DNA from: Anaerolineales bacterium
GTDB lineage: Bacteria; Chloroflexota; Anaerolineae; 4572-78; J111
Direction: 5' to 3'
Assembly: GCA_015075405.1 (NCBI GenBank)
Contig: JABTUK010000004.1
Span: 930,001-994,000, forward strand
DNA length: 64,000 nt
In this document: in pieces, positions 16,907-26,813 of the stretch
How positions within the stretch are numbered: position 1 is the first letter of the stretch
How the letters are laid out: each line of letters begins with the position of its first letter
The notes under the pieces: model-generated
The model's database searches: none
What the model was told of the DNA's origin: nothing
What the model saw: the letters and a program-made list of their open reading frames with translations, nothing else
Translations under genes and position numbers: made by a program

Positions 16907-17188
16907 ATGCAGCCCATCAAAGCACGGATTTCCCAGGAAATTAATGTCGCGGCCGTCCCCACCATTGCGGTGGGGACGGAGTTCACCGTCAGCCTGATCA
17001 AGCCCGTTGAGGGTTGGTCCCGCTGCGAGGGGTTGCCGGTTTACGCGGTCTGGAATTTTGAATACGAGTTGCTCGAAAGACCACGTCACCAATGCACCAA
17101 TCCCCGCTGCGGGGCGATGTTCACGCTTACGGAAGGCGACCGCTGCCCGGTCTGCACCTATCCCATCAAGGAGGTTCCTATAACATAA
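16907..17188 (+). CDS. Zinc-ribbon protein, 93 aa
   Basis: C-terminal CTNPRCGAMF and CPVC form a four-cysteine ribbon; the N-terminal half is beta-rich. It follows the DUF932 gene by 3 bases and ends the first left-arm operon; a 100-base gap follows. Confidence 0.7.
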   Translation: MQPIKARISQEINVAAVPTIAVGTEFTVSLIKPVEGWSRCEGLPVYAVWNFEYELLERPRHQCTNPRCGAMFTLTEGDRCPVCTYPIKEVPIT

Positions 17189-17288
17189 CCTGGCCGGATT
17201 GACAATGGTCTGCCTATTAAACTAAGACTAGCAAAAACGGTCAGGATATGCTAAGATTCATCTCAGCCTGTATCTACCTGGAGGATTT

Positions 17289-17495
17289 GTGAGCCAGATC
17301 ACGAAACGCGAGTGGGAAGAATTAAACAACTTCTTTGTCACCATCCAACCCCCGGCCCAAAACGAGTTGTATGCTTCTGGCGATCATTATACCCTGTATT
17401 TGATGCTCAGGAGGATGGGCTTCCGGCCGCCCAGTGATGCTATGGAAGTCTATCGGATGGCCGAAGAAATTTTGGCGGAGGGCTATGAAGAATAA
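17289..17495 (+). CDS. Small repeat-module protein, 68 aa
   Basis: GTG start with GGAGG 4 bases upstream. The whole protein is one copy of a roughly 58-residue module (EWEELNNFF, then LMLRRMGFRPP, then a closing helix and GY). The next gene encodes two further copies. Overlaps it by 11 bases. Function unknown. Confidence 0.7.
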   Translation: MSQITKREWEELNNFFVTIQPPAQNELYASGDHYTLYLMLRRMGFRPPSDAMEVYRMAEEILAEGYEE

Positions 17496-17958
17496 ACAAG
17501 ATTTTCTGGAACTCAACGTAGTGCCGGAAGGCAAAGAAGCCTGGCTGAATTATGAGGACTATCGGGAACTAGAACGGCTTTTTGAAGCGGTGGATGTACC
17601 CGGCCCAGGCAAACTTGACGACACCTATACTGCCCTCTACGACTTCCTGGTGCGAACAGCCGGCCTCAGCCTGCCAAGAGATAAAGCCGCCATCCACTTC
17701 AATGCCTTCACCCTGCTCAGGCGGGGTTATAAAATCGAGGAAATTACTGAAAGAGAGTACCGGGACCTTCTCCGCCTGATGGATGGCCTGGAACAACCCC
17801 ACAAGACCGATATGGGCCTGCACGATACGGGCGGCCACCGGGATTTGTATAATTATCTCACCAAAACAATGGGCTTGCCTGTCCCGGCCGGACGCGGGCC
17901 GGTCTGGTATCGCGCCCAGGCTCTCATTGAAAAGCATCTTCAACAAGAAGCGGCTTAA
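17485..17958 (+). CDS. Tandem-module protein, 157 aa
   Basis: Two copies of the module seen in the preceding gene: YRELERLFEAVDVP with LVRTAGLSLP, and YRDLLRLMDGLEQP with LTKTMGLPVP. I start at ATG 17485 (GGAGGG just upstream) because earlier codons duplicate the previous gene in another frame. The pair looks like a duplicated and partly split module, perhaps for oligomeric binding. Confidence 0.7.
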   Translation: MKNKQDFLELNVVPEGKEAWLNYEDYRELERLFEAVDVPGPGKLDDTYTALYDFLVRTAGLSLPRDKAAIHFNAFTLLRRGYKIEEITEREYRDLLRLMDGLEQPHKTDMGLHDTGGHRDLYNYLTKTMGLPVPAGRGPVWYRAQALIEKHLQQEAA

Positions 17959-17971
17959 GCAGCCAACCCTC

Positions 17972-18589
17972 CTAAACTCCCCCCAATTCCGCCAACGCCG
18001 CCGCCAGTTCAGCTTCTAACCCCTCACCCGGCTGGGCCAGCTTGATTTTCTCCAAAGCCACCCGGCGTTTGTAAACAATCGCCGCAAAACCCTGCTGCAT
18101 TTGATTCCATTTTTGCTCTTGCAGCCGGAGCAGATCGGCGGGGGTCATCCCCGGCGCGGAAGTCTCCGAGTAGGCTTGGGCCTCGGCGTGGGTAACGACG
18201 AATCGGATCGGGTCCACTTCCTCCGGCTTGCCCAGCGTGCTCCATTCGAGCAGGCGAAAGGCAATGTTGCTGACCATCGCCACATAGAACAGTTCAGGCT
18301 CAAGGATTTTCAGCCCCATCACCGCTTGATTGGCCCAGTCATTCACTGTTTTCTCGGCCTCGGCCTTGAGCCGCGCCCCCCAGGCGGCCAGGTACTCCGG
18401 GCTGGCGGCAAAGGCGTCCAACTCGGCAAAAGTCGGTTGTTCATGCCCTGGTACATTCCACAGTAAGAAATAGTGGCACTCATGGCCCTCATCGTCAAGG
18501 GACTGGGCGACTTCAAAGTTAGTTCCAGGTTCAAAGTTCCCCCTGGCCTCGGGATATTTTGCTTTGATGATATCTGCGTAGCTAGGCAT
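17972..18589 (-). CDS. Phage protein following the fibre gene (possible fibre-associated), 205 aa
   Basis: Not recognised. Helical with many Ala and Glu. Its ATG directly follows the TAA of the fibre gene, so it is the last gene of the leftward structural operon; genes here often encode fibre assembly chaperones. It converges with the left-arm genes, leaving 13 bases between stops. Confidence 0.65.
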   Translation of the reverse strand: MPSYADIIKAKYPEARGNFEPGTNFEVAQSLDDEGHECHYFLLWNVPGHEQPTFAELDAFAASPEYLAAWGARLKAEAEKTVNDWANQAVMGLKILEPELFYVAMVSNIAFRLLEWSTLGKPEEVDPIRFVVTHAEAQAYSETSAPGMTPADLLRLQEQKWNQMQQGFAAIVYKRRVALEKIKLAQPGEGLEAELAAALAELGGV

Positions 18590-21500
18590 TTAAGCCTCCA
18601 GGGAAAGCAGGCCGAACAAGCCGGGGAAGTTGGCCGTGGTAATAAAACCACCGGACTGAATAAACCCCCACAGCTCAACATATTCACCACTACTTAAATA
18701 GACAAATCCAGAGAGGGTCTGAGCAGCATTGCCGGTATCACTCGGCTTTCTAACGTTTTGCTGCAATAAGATGGTGCTGCCGCCCTTGAGGATACGAATA
18801 ATAAACTGGTTGTTGTTGACCGTTACATCGAAGTTCAGCATCCCGTAGACCATGTGCCAGCCGGTTCGAGCGGCGGTTAGCCTGGTTGAGCCATTCCAGT
18901 AGTTTGCAGTATTCCAGAGCGAACTTGAGAAAGGGATCGCGGTATGGGTGGCTGCGGCCAGGCTGTAGTCAGATGTTCGCTGCACGACTTGACCCGTTGC
19001 CTTGAGGTCAGCCGCAGCGAAGCCGCCCAGGTTATCCACTCGACATTCCGCGTGGAAGTTGTCAGACCCATCGTAGCCTCGTAGCCACCAGTGTGAGCCG
19101 GTCCAGTGAGTTTGAACACTGTAGTTGGAGTCGTTGTCTCGCCGGTAGAGCTTCGTCACGCCGGGCCGGTTGGTGCTGGTTTTCTGGAGATAGTTCGACA
19201 GATCGGGCGGCACAGAGTCAACCGGGATGAACAGCTCGCCATTTTCGGTGTATTCAAAGATATTCGTCTCAGGATTGTAGTGGACCCGGCGGGTTTCCCC
19301 GCCGAGTAACACGTGGGCCGCCCCGGCCACGTCCGCGACTTCCGCGTGAGCGGGTGAGCCGGCAACCAGGTTGATAAAGCGGCAGTTGGTTTGATAGGAC
19401 AGCAGGGCAATCGTGCCGCCGCTGCCCAGGCTGTTGTCGTAAGCTGTCAGCTTGAGGTTGCCGGCCTGGATGATGTTGCCTTCCGTCGCCGAGATGTAGA
19501 CCCGCAGCAGCCCATTTTGGGTGTCGTAATCGGTGAAATCTACGCCCACCCAGATCGGGAAGGCCGATGTGCCGCCACCCCCGGTTGAGTAGAAGGTGCC
19601 GGTTGAGCCGGTTCCCAGGACGGTGCGCGTTCCATTTTCCCATTTGACCAGGGCAATGGTGTCGGTCACGTTATCGGCCTCAACGGCGTACATGGTCCAG
19701 GCGTTGGTCCCGGTGTTTTTGACGAAAAAGCCCAAGCCGCTTTTGCCGTTTTCCTTGTGGAATAACCCGGCCTGGATCGTGCCGGCCTTGATGTCCACCC
19801 CCGGCTTGAAGCTGGCGTACCACTTGTTTTGGGTCGCTGCCTGCTCGATCTGGCCATAGCTAAAGGGTTTGTTCGGCTCGGCGGTGCGCTGGCCGGCGTA
19901 GACATGCCACTGGCCGAAGCTCTGTGAAATCGAGCTTACCGCCTGGTCCCAGGCCGCGCCGGTGTCGTTGAAATTGTTGGTGTTGTCGGGGTCAGCCTTG
20001 ACGATTCTGAAATCGTCAAACAAAACCACCGTCGGCGACTGGCCCACGGCCATCAGCCGAATCCAGGCGATGTCGGCCCAGGTCGGTGTACCGTTGGTCA
20101 AAAATTGATTTTTCTTGACCCGCAGATAGTTCCAGCCTTCTACCAGGGCGCTGGCGTTCCAGGTGTAGCCATAGGAATGGCCGCCCGCCGCGTCGGGCAT
20201 CCGAAACTCGACAATGATGTAGTTTAGCGTGGCCTTACTGGTGACATGCACAGCCAGCATCACAAAATCCTCATCATCAAAGCGCCCGCCCGCCGCCAGG
20301 TCCGTGCCGCTGACGCCATATTTGCCGGTGGTCAGGTTGCGGTAGAACATTTTGTATGAGCCAGGGCTGCCGCCCAGGACAGCCTGGAGCGCCCGTCGTC
20401 CTTCGACCCGATTTACGGTGTCGTAGGACGTGACCGGCGTGGGGTCAGAGGGGTTAATCGTCCAGGAGTCATTCTCAAAGTCCGACAGCAGCAGGAAGCT
20501 CAGGGTGTCCGTCTGGACGGCCGTGTAACCCCCGTAGCGGTCGAATTTGTCCTGCACCGTCGCCCCTGATTCCGAGGGAGTGGCCGCCATCCAGGCGCTG
20601 GGCCACCCGGCGTTGCCGGCCCAATCGTAGGGCGTCAGCCGGAAGTATTTGGTCACGCCGGTGGTCTGGCTAATCACACGCGGGAAGCTGGCATAGGTGG
20701 CATGGTCGTCCAGGGTGGTCGCATTTTGCCCGCCTGAGCCATCGGCCCGTTCCAAAACGTAGTGGCTGAAGCCAACGGACAGGTGCGAGGTATCCGCAGC
20801 GGCCAGGCTGATCGAGACGCTGCGAATGTCGGCCGTCGTAATCACGTTAGGCTGGGGTGGGGGGTTGGTATCCGTGACCCAACTCGACCAGCCGGCGTCC
20901 GAACCATCAAACCCGATGGCCCGGATTCTGAACCAGGCTACCCCTGTTTCAGCCAGGGTCGGTGTGGTCAGGGCCAGGCCCTGCCATTTGGTCGCGGCGC
21001 CCGTTCCGGCATCATCGGTCGCGCCCTGGACCTCGTAGCGGACCACGTTTTCCACAGCCGGCCAGGTCAGCACAAAGCCGCCGATTTCGGCCATATTCGC
21101 CGCCGGCGTGGGGATGGCCGGGGTGGGGTCATACGCCTGGCTGGTCCAGACGATGGCCGATTTATTCAGGCCGGAGTAATCCACCGCCTGCACCCCAAAC
21201 CAATCACCCTCACTCGTGTAAGGGGCAATGAGTTCTAATTTATTGGTCCGGCCCACCTCCACTGCGTCCACGTCGCTGGCCGAGGTGTTACGGAAGATAA
21301 TAAACTCCTCGACATCGCTCGGGGCGCTGTGCTGCCATTTGAGATGGTGGCCGTCCGCCTGAAAGGTGTCACCGACCCAGGCCGGGTTAGCCGGCGGCGT
21401 TTCGTCCGTGACCCAATTACTGACATCCCCTTCCAGCAGCCCGTTACAGGCTTGCACGGCGAAGTAGCGGAACGGTTCCGCGATAGCATTATAAGTGGCC

Positions 21501-22087
21501 GTGTAGCTCAGCTTGCTGGAGGGCAGATCGGCCAGCAGCTCCGGCGCGTCGCCATCAGGGGTGTTGTTGGTGTAGACCAGGTATTTGGTGGCATTGGGAA
21601 CGGCCGGCCAGGTGATGACCCAGCCGCCCGCCGTGGCCTTGACACTGACGGTCGGTTTGCCGGGCATCTTCATGCCTTTGCCGGCGTAGTTGACGCTCTC
21701 CGGATCGGCAAACTGCTCGAAATAAGCCTCGACCGTGACCTTGCTGACAGTGTGGCCCAGCCGAACCGGGTAGCCCGGCCGTAAATCTTCGGCTTTGATG
21801 CCATCGGTCAAGGCGACATCGCGGATAATGGTCCGGCTGCCAATGGGCTTGACATTGACGGTGTTGGTGAACACCTGGGTGATAACCGCGTCGTAAGGAA
21901 ACGCGGCGTCAGCCCGCATGATTTCTTCGAGATTTTCAAGGATAGTTGGTTGGGCCATAACAATCGGTAGATAGATTCTGGATGGCTCACCACACGGCGC
22001 GGCTGCCACTTGTGGCAGAAACGCGGACAGGTTGAGCTGGGTGAATAGAACGACGACGTTTAGGATGGTCGAAATAGACCGTATCAT
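18590..22087 (-). CDS. Tail fibre / tip protein with FN3 repeats and jelly-roll-like end
   Basis: 1165 residues. AAAGGAGA 8 bases upstream supports ATG 22087, so the protein begins with a signal-like stretch (ISTILNVVVLFTQLNLSAFL) and a YLPIVM tract before MAQP; ATG 21958 has no ribosome site. Residues about 125-500 hold four fibronectin-III-like repeats, each with W and closing tyrosines. A LamG-like region follows, and the end (about 1040-1165) resembles the C1q-like heads of phage fibres. It probably binds the host surface. Confidence 0.75.
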   Translation of the reverse strand: MIRSISTILNVVVLFTQLNLSAFLPQVAAAPCGEPSRIYLPIVMAQPTILENLEEIMRADAAFPYDAVITQVFTNTVNVKPIGSRTIIRDVALTDGIKAEDLRPGYPVRLGHTVSKVTVEAYFEQFADPESVNYAGKGMKMPGKPTVSVKATAGGWVITWPAVPNATKYLVYTNNTPDGDAPELLADLPSSKLSYTATYNAIAEPFRYFAVQACNGLLEGDVSNWVTDETPPANPAWVGDTFQADGHHLKWQHSAPSDVEEFIIFRNTSASDVDAVEVGRTNKLELIAPYTSEGDWFGVQAVDYSGLNKSAIVWTSQAYDPTPAIPTPAANMAEIGGFVLTWPAVENVVRYEVQGATDDAGTGAATKWQGLALTTPTLAETGVAWFRIRAIGFDGSDAGWSSWVTDTNPPPQPNVITTADIRSVSISLAAADTSHLSVGFSHYVLERADGSGGQNATTLDDHATYASFPRVISQTTGVTKYFRLTPYDWAGNAGWPSAWMAATPSESGATVQDKFDRYGGYTAVQTDTLSFLLLSDFENDSWTINPSDPTPVTSYDTVNRVEGRRALQAVLGGSPGSYKMFYRNLTTGKYGVSGTDLAAGGRFDDEDFVMLAVHVTSKATLNYIIVEFRMPDAAGGHSYGYTWNASALVEGWNYLRVKKNQFLTNGTPTWADIAWIRLMAVGQSPTVVLFDDFRIVKADPDNTNNFNDTGAAWDQAVSSISQSFGQWHVYAGQRTAEPNKPFSYGQIEQAATQNKWYASFKPGVDIKAGTIQAGLFHKENGKSGLGFFVKNTGTNAWTMYAVEADNVTDTIALVKWENGTRTVLGTGSTGTFYSTGGGGTSAFPIWVGVDFTDYDTQNGLLRVYISATEGNIIQAGNLKLTAYDNSLGSGGTIALLSYQTNCRFINLVAGSPAHAEVADVAGAAHVLLGGETRRVHYNPETNIFEYTENGELFIPVDSVPPDLSNYLQKTSTNRPGVTKLYRRDNDSNYSVQTHWTGSHWWLRGYDGSDNFHAECRVDNLGGFAAADLKATGQVVQRTSDYSLAAATHTAIPFSSSLWNTANYWNGSTRLTAARTGWHMVYGMLNFDVTVNNNQFIIRILKGGSTILLQQNVRKPSDTGNAAQTLSGFVYLSSGEYVELWGFIQSGGFITTANFPGLFGLLSLEA

Positions 22088-22127
22088 TTGAATTTCTCCT
22101 TTGAGTATGAGGGGTTTTGGGTTGAAA

Positions 22128-22210
22128 GTGAAGGAGTAGTAAGTAGTAAGTAGTAGGTAGTAGGGGATTTATCCCTTACCCCTTACTACTTACTACCTAC
22201 TCCCTACTCC
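22128..22210. repeat. Iterated-heptamer hairpin (GTAGTAG type)
   Basis: GTAGTAAGTAGTAAGTAGTA steps on the left are mirrored by TACTACTTACTACCTACTCC on the right across a short loop. It fills the gap between the hub and fibre genes, upstream of the fibre ribosome site. Confidence 0.8.
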
Positions 22211-25200
22211 CTAGATAACGACCGAGCGGCGGGTCGAAACCGTCATATCAGCCTGCGGGTCATCCTGGTCCATGCGGAAGGTGTGGGTCACATCATCCAC
22301 CAGGTAATGGCCGGCGATATTTTGCTCATCAACAAAGACTTCGATTTTATCTTCCGGCTGCACCCGGTAGTCGGGCAGGCCGGTAAAGGTGGTTTGCACC
22401 TGGTCCTCGGCGGCGCGGATACACAAATTCCGCGCTTCCCGATAGCAAAATTCGCGGTGGAAAATGTCGGGAAACGACGCCTGCATAAAGCGCCGGCCCA
22501 GTTTCAGCAGGACCTCGCTGGCGTAGACCGCCCAGGTGTAAGCCCCGTCCACGCGGACGATGGAATAGAATCTATCGCTCAGCCTGACGGCTGACTGTTT
22601 GAGGGTGTCCTGCAGGGTGGGGCCGGTGTCGTGCGTTTCAAAGTAGCTCAGCTTCAGCGCCCCGGTGGGTTGAAACACGCCTTTCAAGGCCCGCTTGCCA
22701 ATCATATTCTTGATCGCATCAAAGACCGTTTGGTTGACCTCCAGGGTCGAATTTTCCAGCACCTCGTACAGCTCCGGCACGTAAATCTGGGTAAAGGTGG
22801 CGCTGGATCCCACCGCATATAGACCGAAGTAAAGCCCGCCCTCGGTGCTGTCGCGGAAGTGACCGGCCTGCTGTCCGGCAATCCACATCGAGTAGATGTT
22901 CCCGCGGACAGTGACGCGGATGGGCAGCGGCCAGGTGTTGTGCAAGTAGAGCGGGAAAGGCGAGTATTCCCGCTCGGCGGTGACTTCCTGGCCGCTGGCA
23001 TTGTAAACCCGCTTGACCAGGTAGGAAGTCACGGTTCCGCCAGCCCCCGGCAGCCCGCCGTTCACCACCAACCCCAGGCGCACGTGAGCGCCGGAGAGGG
23101 GTGCAGCCTGGTTGACCGCGCGGCAGATGACTCCACCCTCGCCGCCCATCGCCGAGAGGGACATCTTGAAATTGATAGTCAGGTTCTCCACCGGCGAGGT
23201 ATAGGCTCGAACCGTGCCTGAGCCGGTCACGGGACCGGCCTCATTAACCAGGCTTCTAAACTCAGTGGGGGTAAACCCCTGCCAGCAGCGCCGGCGCAGC
23301 ACTTCCTCCATCGGCCTATCCATCACCGCGTCAGTGGCCTTGATGTCCCAAAAATCAACGTAATTGTCGTATTTGGGAATGAGGTTGCGCCCGGTCGGGT
23401 TCTTGCTGGTGCCGTAGGCGTAGTAATAATCGTCCCATTGGATGCCGGCGTGGCCGCGCCCGCCAAAACCAAAGCGGCCCGCGCCAAAGCGCCCGGCTTT
23501 GTAGCTGAAGGCAAACTGCCACTGGCTCTTAGGTTGGCCGTCGCGCTGGGTCGGACGATAGAAGCAGTAAATTACCCCGCCCATGACGGTCATTTTCAGA
23601 TCAGCCGGATAGCCCGGCGTCAGGCCGGTGGCGTCAATCCCGCCGGCGACGACCTTGTGAATCCACTTGCCGTTTTTGGCCCAATCCTTGTCGGAATCAT
23701 CGTAGTCCGACTCGACCAGGTAGAGTTTGTTCGCGCCCAGGGCGTAGGGGTAGAAATCGCAGCGGTCGAAGTTCTCTTTCTTCCAGGTATCATCCGTGTG
23801 CGAACTGGCGCTGAACGGTTTGGAGCGGCCAATCCATTCCGGTGGGACTTGATCGTTGCTGTTGTAGGTCGTATTAGCTGTCGTCGAAGCCTCCCAGACA
23901 AAAGCGAACTTCTTGCCCATCTCGGCGGCGTGGCACATCAAATAAGCGGCGCAGGCCATCTGTTTGGGCTGGTTCACGATTGAGTTGCTGTAACTGTTCA
24001 GACGCCATTGCAGCGAGTTGATCATGGTGTTCGAGCGGACCACGGTGATATAGAGGTGCTGGTTGCGCCGGTCCCAAAAATGGAAGTTGCCGGCGTTGTT
24101 GACATCGCCGAAGCGGACGGTCGCCTCGATGCTGCCATCCACCATCGGGCTAAGGTCGGTCCAGGCCGCGTCATTCCACCACGTCCCCTTGTGCTGCGGC
24201 CGCTGGTCCAGCACCATACCGGGATAGCCCTTGCCCTGGTCGCCGCCGGTGTTGGCGTAAGGGAACGATTTGAGGCGGTAGGCCAGCCGCCCGTTCAGGC
24301 TGCTGTAGACGCCGCTGAACTCAGTGAATTTCGACGGCCATTCGAGTTTGACCGTCTCCCAGTAGCCGGCGTGGTTGCCGATGTGGATAATCGGGTCGGT
24401 TGGCTCGATCTCGACCGTGTTCTGCGGCAAAATCTCGCTCAATTCTTCGCTGCGGGGATCGAGCAGTCCCTTCTCGGCGCGGGCCGCGACTTTGGCCCGG
24501 TGGCTCTCTTGTTCCAGGCTAAAGGCGGGGGTGATCAGGTCCACCCGGCCCTGGCCCAGCGGGGTCAATTCTTCCGGTGTGCCGGCGTAGACTTTAACCA
24601 GGTGGCCGGCTTGCAGGGGGCTATCCGGTTGAAATAGAACACTGGCATCGGCTACGTCCAGGTCCACGTCCATGCCGTAGCGGTTGTTGGCCGTGACCTG
24701 CCAGCCGTCGCAGTAAAGCTCCAGGTCGGTCGGGGTCGGCACGGTGCAGAGCAGCGCCGCCGGGGGCGACTGATAGACCGAGCGCCAGCCCAGGGCGTAA
24801 ATAAATTTCTGGCCGGCGTGGTTGAGGGCCACCAGCGAAGCGCAATTTAGCTCCTGCGGATCGCCCAGGTACTCATATTGGGTTAAAGCCTGGCCGGTGG
24901 CATCAAACACGGCATAAACCACCTCGCGCACCCGCGGCAGGCTCATGGCGGCTTCCAGTTGGTCGTAGTCGGAGGGTTCGACGTAGCGGGTCCAGACCAA
25001 CACATTTTTGCCATCTATCTTGGAGCCGCGGGCGAACACGGCATAGTCCAGGCGCTCGTCCACGTAATCGGAGATGTCGGTTTCCAGGCCGCGCTCCCAC
25101 TGGCCGTTGCTCCGGTCGTAAATGTAGCTCAGGATGCCCTGGTTGTGGGTGTCGTAGCCGTACCGCCGCCAGAAGGTGAAGCCGGCTGAGACGACGACCC

Positions 25201-26059
25201 GGTTATCGCCCAGGTCATTGGCGGCCAGGCCGCCGCAGGGCCGTTTGCCCCATTGGGCGATGATCTTCTGCGCCGAGGCCGCGCCCCACTCGTTGGGCGC
25301 CGCGCCGTAGGTGAGCTGGCTGTCGCGCACCAGGGCCGCCTCGTGCTGGTAGGGGTAAGGGAAGGTTGGCCCGTCTGACCAGGCCGAACCGTTCCAGGCG
25401 ATGCGGTGGATGGTCGAGCCGTAGATAGGCTTGTGCCAACTGGCCTGACTGGCCTCGATCAACTCCGTCCGCAGGACAAAGACCTCGGTGTAGTTGCAAC
25501 TGGCGATCTGCATCGAGGCCATGCTATAGGTGTCAGTCCCCAGGCTGGCGACCAAGGTTGTGCCGGTGACCAGCCCCCCACTCGTGTTGTAGTCGCGGTA
25601 ATACAGGTTGCCGTTGGTATGGCAGAAAAAGACCCTGAAAAATGAGCCGGACCAGGCTACGGCAATCGAGCCGCCATTGGAGGCCGGCGTTGTCTCGACG
25701 TTGTTGTACCAGGCCGGGCGCATCAGCCCGCCCTGGCCGCTGCTGACCCACTTCGATTCCCAGTTTTCCGGGGTTTCCAGGTCCGCCCCTTTGATCACGG
25801 CGATATAGAGCACACCATCGAAAGGGTCACTCCACGAGCCCGATCTGGCGCGAAACAGCACATCCTCCCCACTCCCATTGGCGTTGGCCGCCTCGCAGGC
25901 GGCATGGCCGTGGGCGTACTGCTCGTATTTATTGGCCGACAGGCCGGAGATTTTGGGCGTCCATTCCGGCAGCCATCTTTCCACCGTCGCTTTGGCGGCG
26001 TGCCGGCGGGAGAGGGACCCCATTTCAGTCGTCAGGGTGGGGGAGAGGGTGATGGTCAT
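22211..26059 (-). CDS. Large tail hub / baseplate-like protein, 1282 aa
   Basis: The N-terminal 450 residues are rich in W and Y with repeating beta strands, as in propellers or carbohydrate-binding folds. The middle (about 520-900) looks LamG-like. The last 200 residues (FDAIKNMIGKRALKGVF to the end) resemble the C-terminal part of tail hub proteins such as those following a distal tail protein. Its ATG overlaps the upstream gene stop (ATGA). Position after the distal tail protein and before the fibre supports a tail-tip role. Confidence 0.65.
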   Translation of the reverse strand: MTITLSPTLTTEMGSLSRRHAAKATVERWLPEWTPKISGLSANKYEQYAHGHAACEAANANGSGEDVLFRARSGSWSDPFDGVLYIAVIKGADLETPENWESKWVSSGQGGLMRPAWYNNVETTPASNGGSIAVAWSGSFFRVFFCHTNGNLYYRDYNTSGGLVTGTTLVASLGTDTYSMASMQIASCNYTEVFVLRTELIEASQASWHKPIYGSTIHRIAWNGSAWSDGPTFPYPYQHEAALVRDSQLTYGAAPNEWGAASAQKIIAQWGKRPCGGLAANDLGDNRVVVSAGFTFWRRYGYDTHNQGILSYIYDRSNGQWERGLETDISDYVDERLDYAVFARGSKIDGKNVLVWTRYVEPSDYDQLEAAMSLPRVREVVYAVFDATGQALTQYEYLGDPQELNCASLVALNHAGQKFIYALGWRSVYQSPPAALLCTVPTPTDLELYCDGWQVTANNRYGMDVDLDVADASVLFQPDSPLQAGHLVKVYAGTPEELTPLGQGRVDLITPAFSLEQESHRAKVAARAEKGLLDPRSEELSEILPQNTVEIEPTDPIIHIGNHAGYWETVKLEWPSKFTEFSGVYSSLNGRLAYRLKSFPYANTGGDQGKGYPGMVLDQRPQHKGTWWNDAAWTDLSPMVDGSIEATVRFGDVNNAGNFHFWDRRNQHLYITVVRSNTMINSLQWRLNSYSNSIVNQPKQMACAAYLMCHAAEMGKKFAFVWEASTTANTTYNSNDQVPPEWIGRSKPFSASSHTDDTWKKENFDRCDFYPYALGANKLYLVESDYDDSDKDWAKNGKWIHKVVAGGIDATGLTPGYPADLKMTVMGGVIYCFYRPTQRDGQPKSQWQFAFSYKAGRFGAGRFGFGGRGHAGIQWDDYYYAYGTSKNPTGRNLIPKYDNYVDFWDIKATDAVMDRPMEEVLRRRCWQGFTPTEFRSLVNEAGPVTGSGTVRAYTSPVENLTINFKMSLSAMGGEGGVICRAVNQAAPLSGAHVRLGLVVNGGLPGAGGTVTSYLVKRVYNASGQEVTAEREYSPFPLYLHNTWPLPIRVTVRGNIYSMWIAGQQAGHFRDSTEGGLYFGLYAVGSSATFTQIYVPELYEVLENSTLEVNQTVFDAIKNMIGKRALKGVFQPTGALKLSYFETHDTGPTLQDTLKQSAVRLSDRFYSIVRVDGAYTWAVYASEVLLKLGRRFMQASFPDIFHREFCYREARNLCIRAAEDQVQTTFTGLPDYRVQPEDKIEVFVDEQNIAGHYLVDDVTHTFRMDQDDPQADMTVSTRRSVVI

Positions 26060-26256
26060 TGCGCTTTGCCCGCCCCTGGGGGATCAGGCGTCGGTTCCAG
26101 GTCGTCCAGATAAATCATGGCCGGGTAATCAATCGTGATCCCGAAATCGCGGGCGATGGTCCGCAAGACCTCGATCAGCATGGTCAGGCTGTCCTCAGCC
26201 GATTCGGTCGCCGTGCCGGTCAGTTCGATCTTGAGCGGGATTCGTTTCTTAGGCAT
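26056..26256 (-). CDS. Small phage protein in the tail-tip block, 66 aa
   Basis: Begins MPKKRIPLKIEL and ends Pro-rich. Overlaps both neighbours (4 and 8 bases), implying co-translation at a fixed ratio. No family recognised. Confidence 0.6.
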   Translation of the reverse strand: MPKKRIPLKIELTGTATESAEDSLTMLIEVLRTIARDFGITIDYPAMIYLDDLEPTPDPPGAGKAQ

Positions 26257-26668
26257 AAATTTTCACCATATTGACCGGCACGAAGAAAATGCCGTAGCAC
26301 TCTCCCAGGATATTGGCCCCAACGCGCGGGCGGGGGATGATCGGCTTGAGGATGCCGACGGTGTGGGTCGTGATCCCATCATGCTCGACGTACTCGACGG
26401 TAGCTTTATTGGACGCGGCCAGCAGATCGGCAAAGGTCCCCCAGGTGGCATCAGGAAAGGGCGTGGCGATAAAGACGCGCAGCATTAAACTCCACTCCCG
26501 CGGCAGGCGCTCGCCGCCTGAGCCATCCGGCCGGGTGAAGTCCTGAATGATGGTCTTGCCGGTCAGGCCGACGCTGTACGTTTTCTGGCGTTTCCAGGTC
26601 GGTTTCCACGAGGCGTCATCCAGGTCGGAGACTTTGTACTTTTTGCCGTCGAGGGTGATGTAATCCAT
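26249..26668 (-). CDS. Distal tail / baseplate component-like protein, 139 aa
   Basis: Starts MDYITLDGKKYKV and has a beta-rich body with VFIATPFPDATWGTFADLL, typical of small tail proteins between tape measure and hub. It stands exactly at that place here. The assignment is by position and composition. Confidence 0.6.
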   Translation of the reverse strand: MDYITLDGKKYKVSDLDDASWKPTWKRQKTYSVGLTGKTIIQDFTRPDGSGGERLPREWSLMLRVFIATPFPDATWGTFADLLAASNKATVEYVEHDGITTHTVGILKPIIPRPRVGANILGECYGIFFVPVNMVKIYA

Positions 26669-26698
26669 AGGACCACTCTAACCCAAAAGAGATTGAAA

Positions 26699-26785
26699 AT
26701 TAAGAAGGGAGTAGGAAGTAGGGAGTAGGCAGTAGGGGGAAGAAACCCCTACTCCTTACTTCTCGCCGGGCTGCGCTCGGCAGTC
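26699..26785. repeat. Iterated-heptamer hairpin (GGAGTAG type)
   Basis: GGGAGTAGGAAGTAGGGAGT on the left and CTACTCCTTACTT on the right face each other between the 43-residue gene and the distal tail gene. The right arm is extended by CGGGCTGCGCTCGG. Confidence 0.75.
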
Positions 26786-26813
26786 CCTACTTCCTTTTTC
26801 CCCAATTGGGGAA

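Noticed and set aside
21958-22087. Starting the fibre at ATG 21958
   Set aside because: No ribosome site there, while AAAGGAGA stands 8 bases before ATG 22087.
22128-22210. CRISPR-like array
   Set aside because: Units are 7 bases without unique spacers and form a hairpin; no cas genes.
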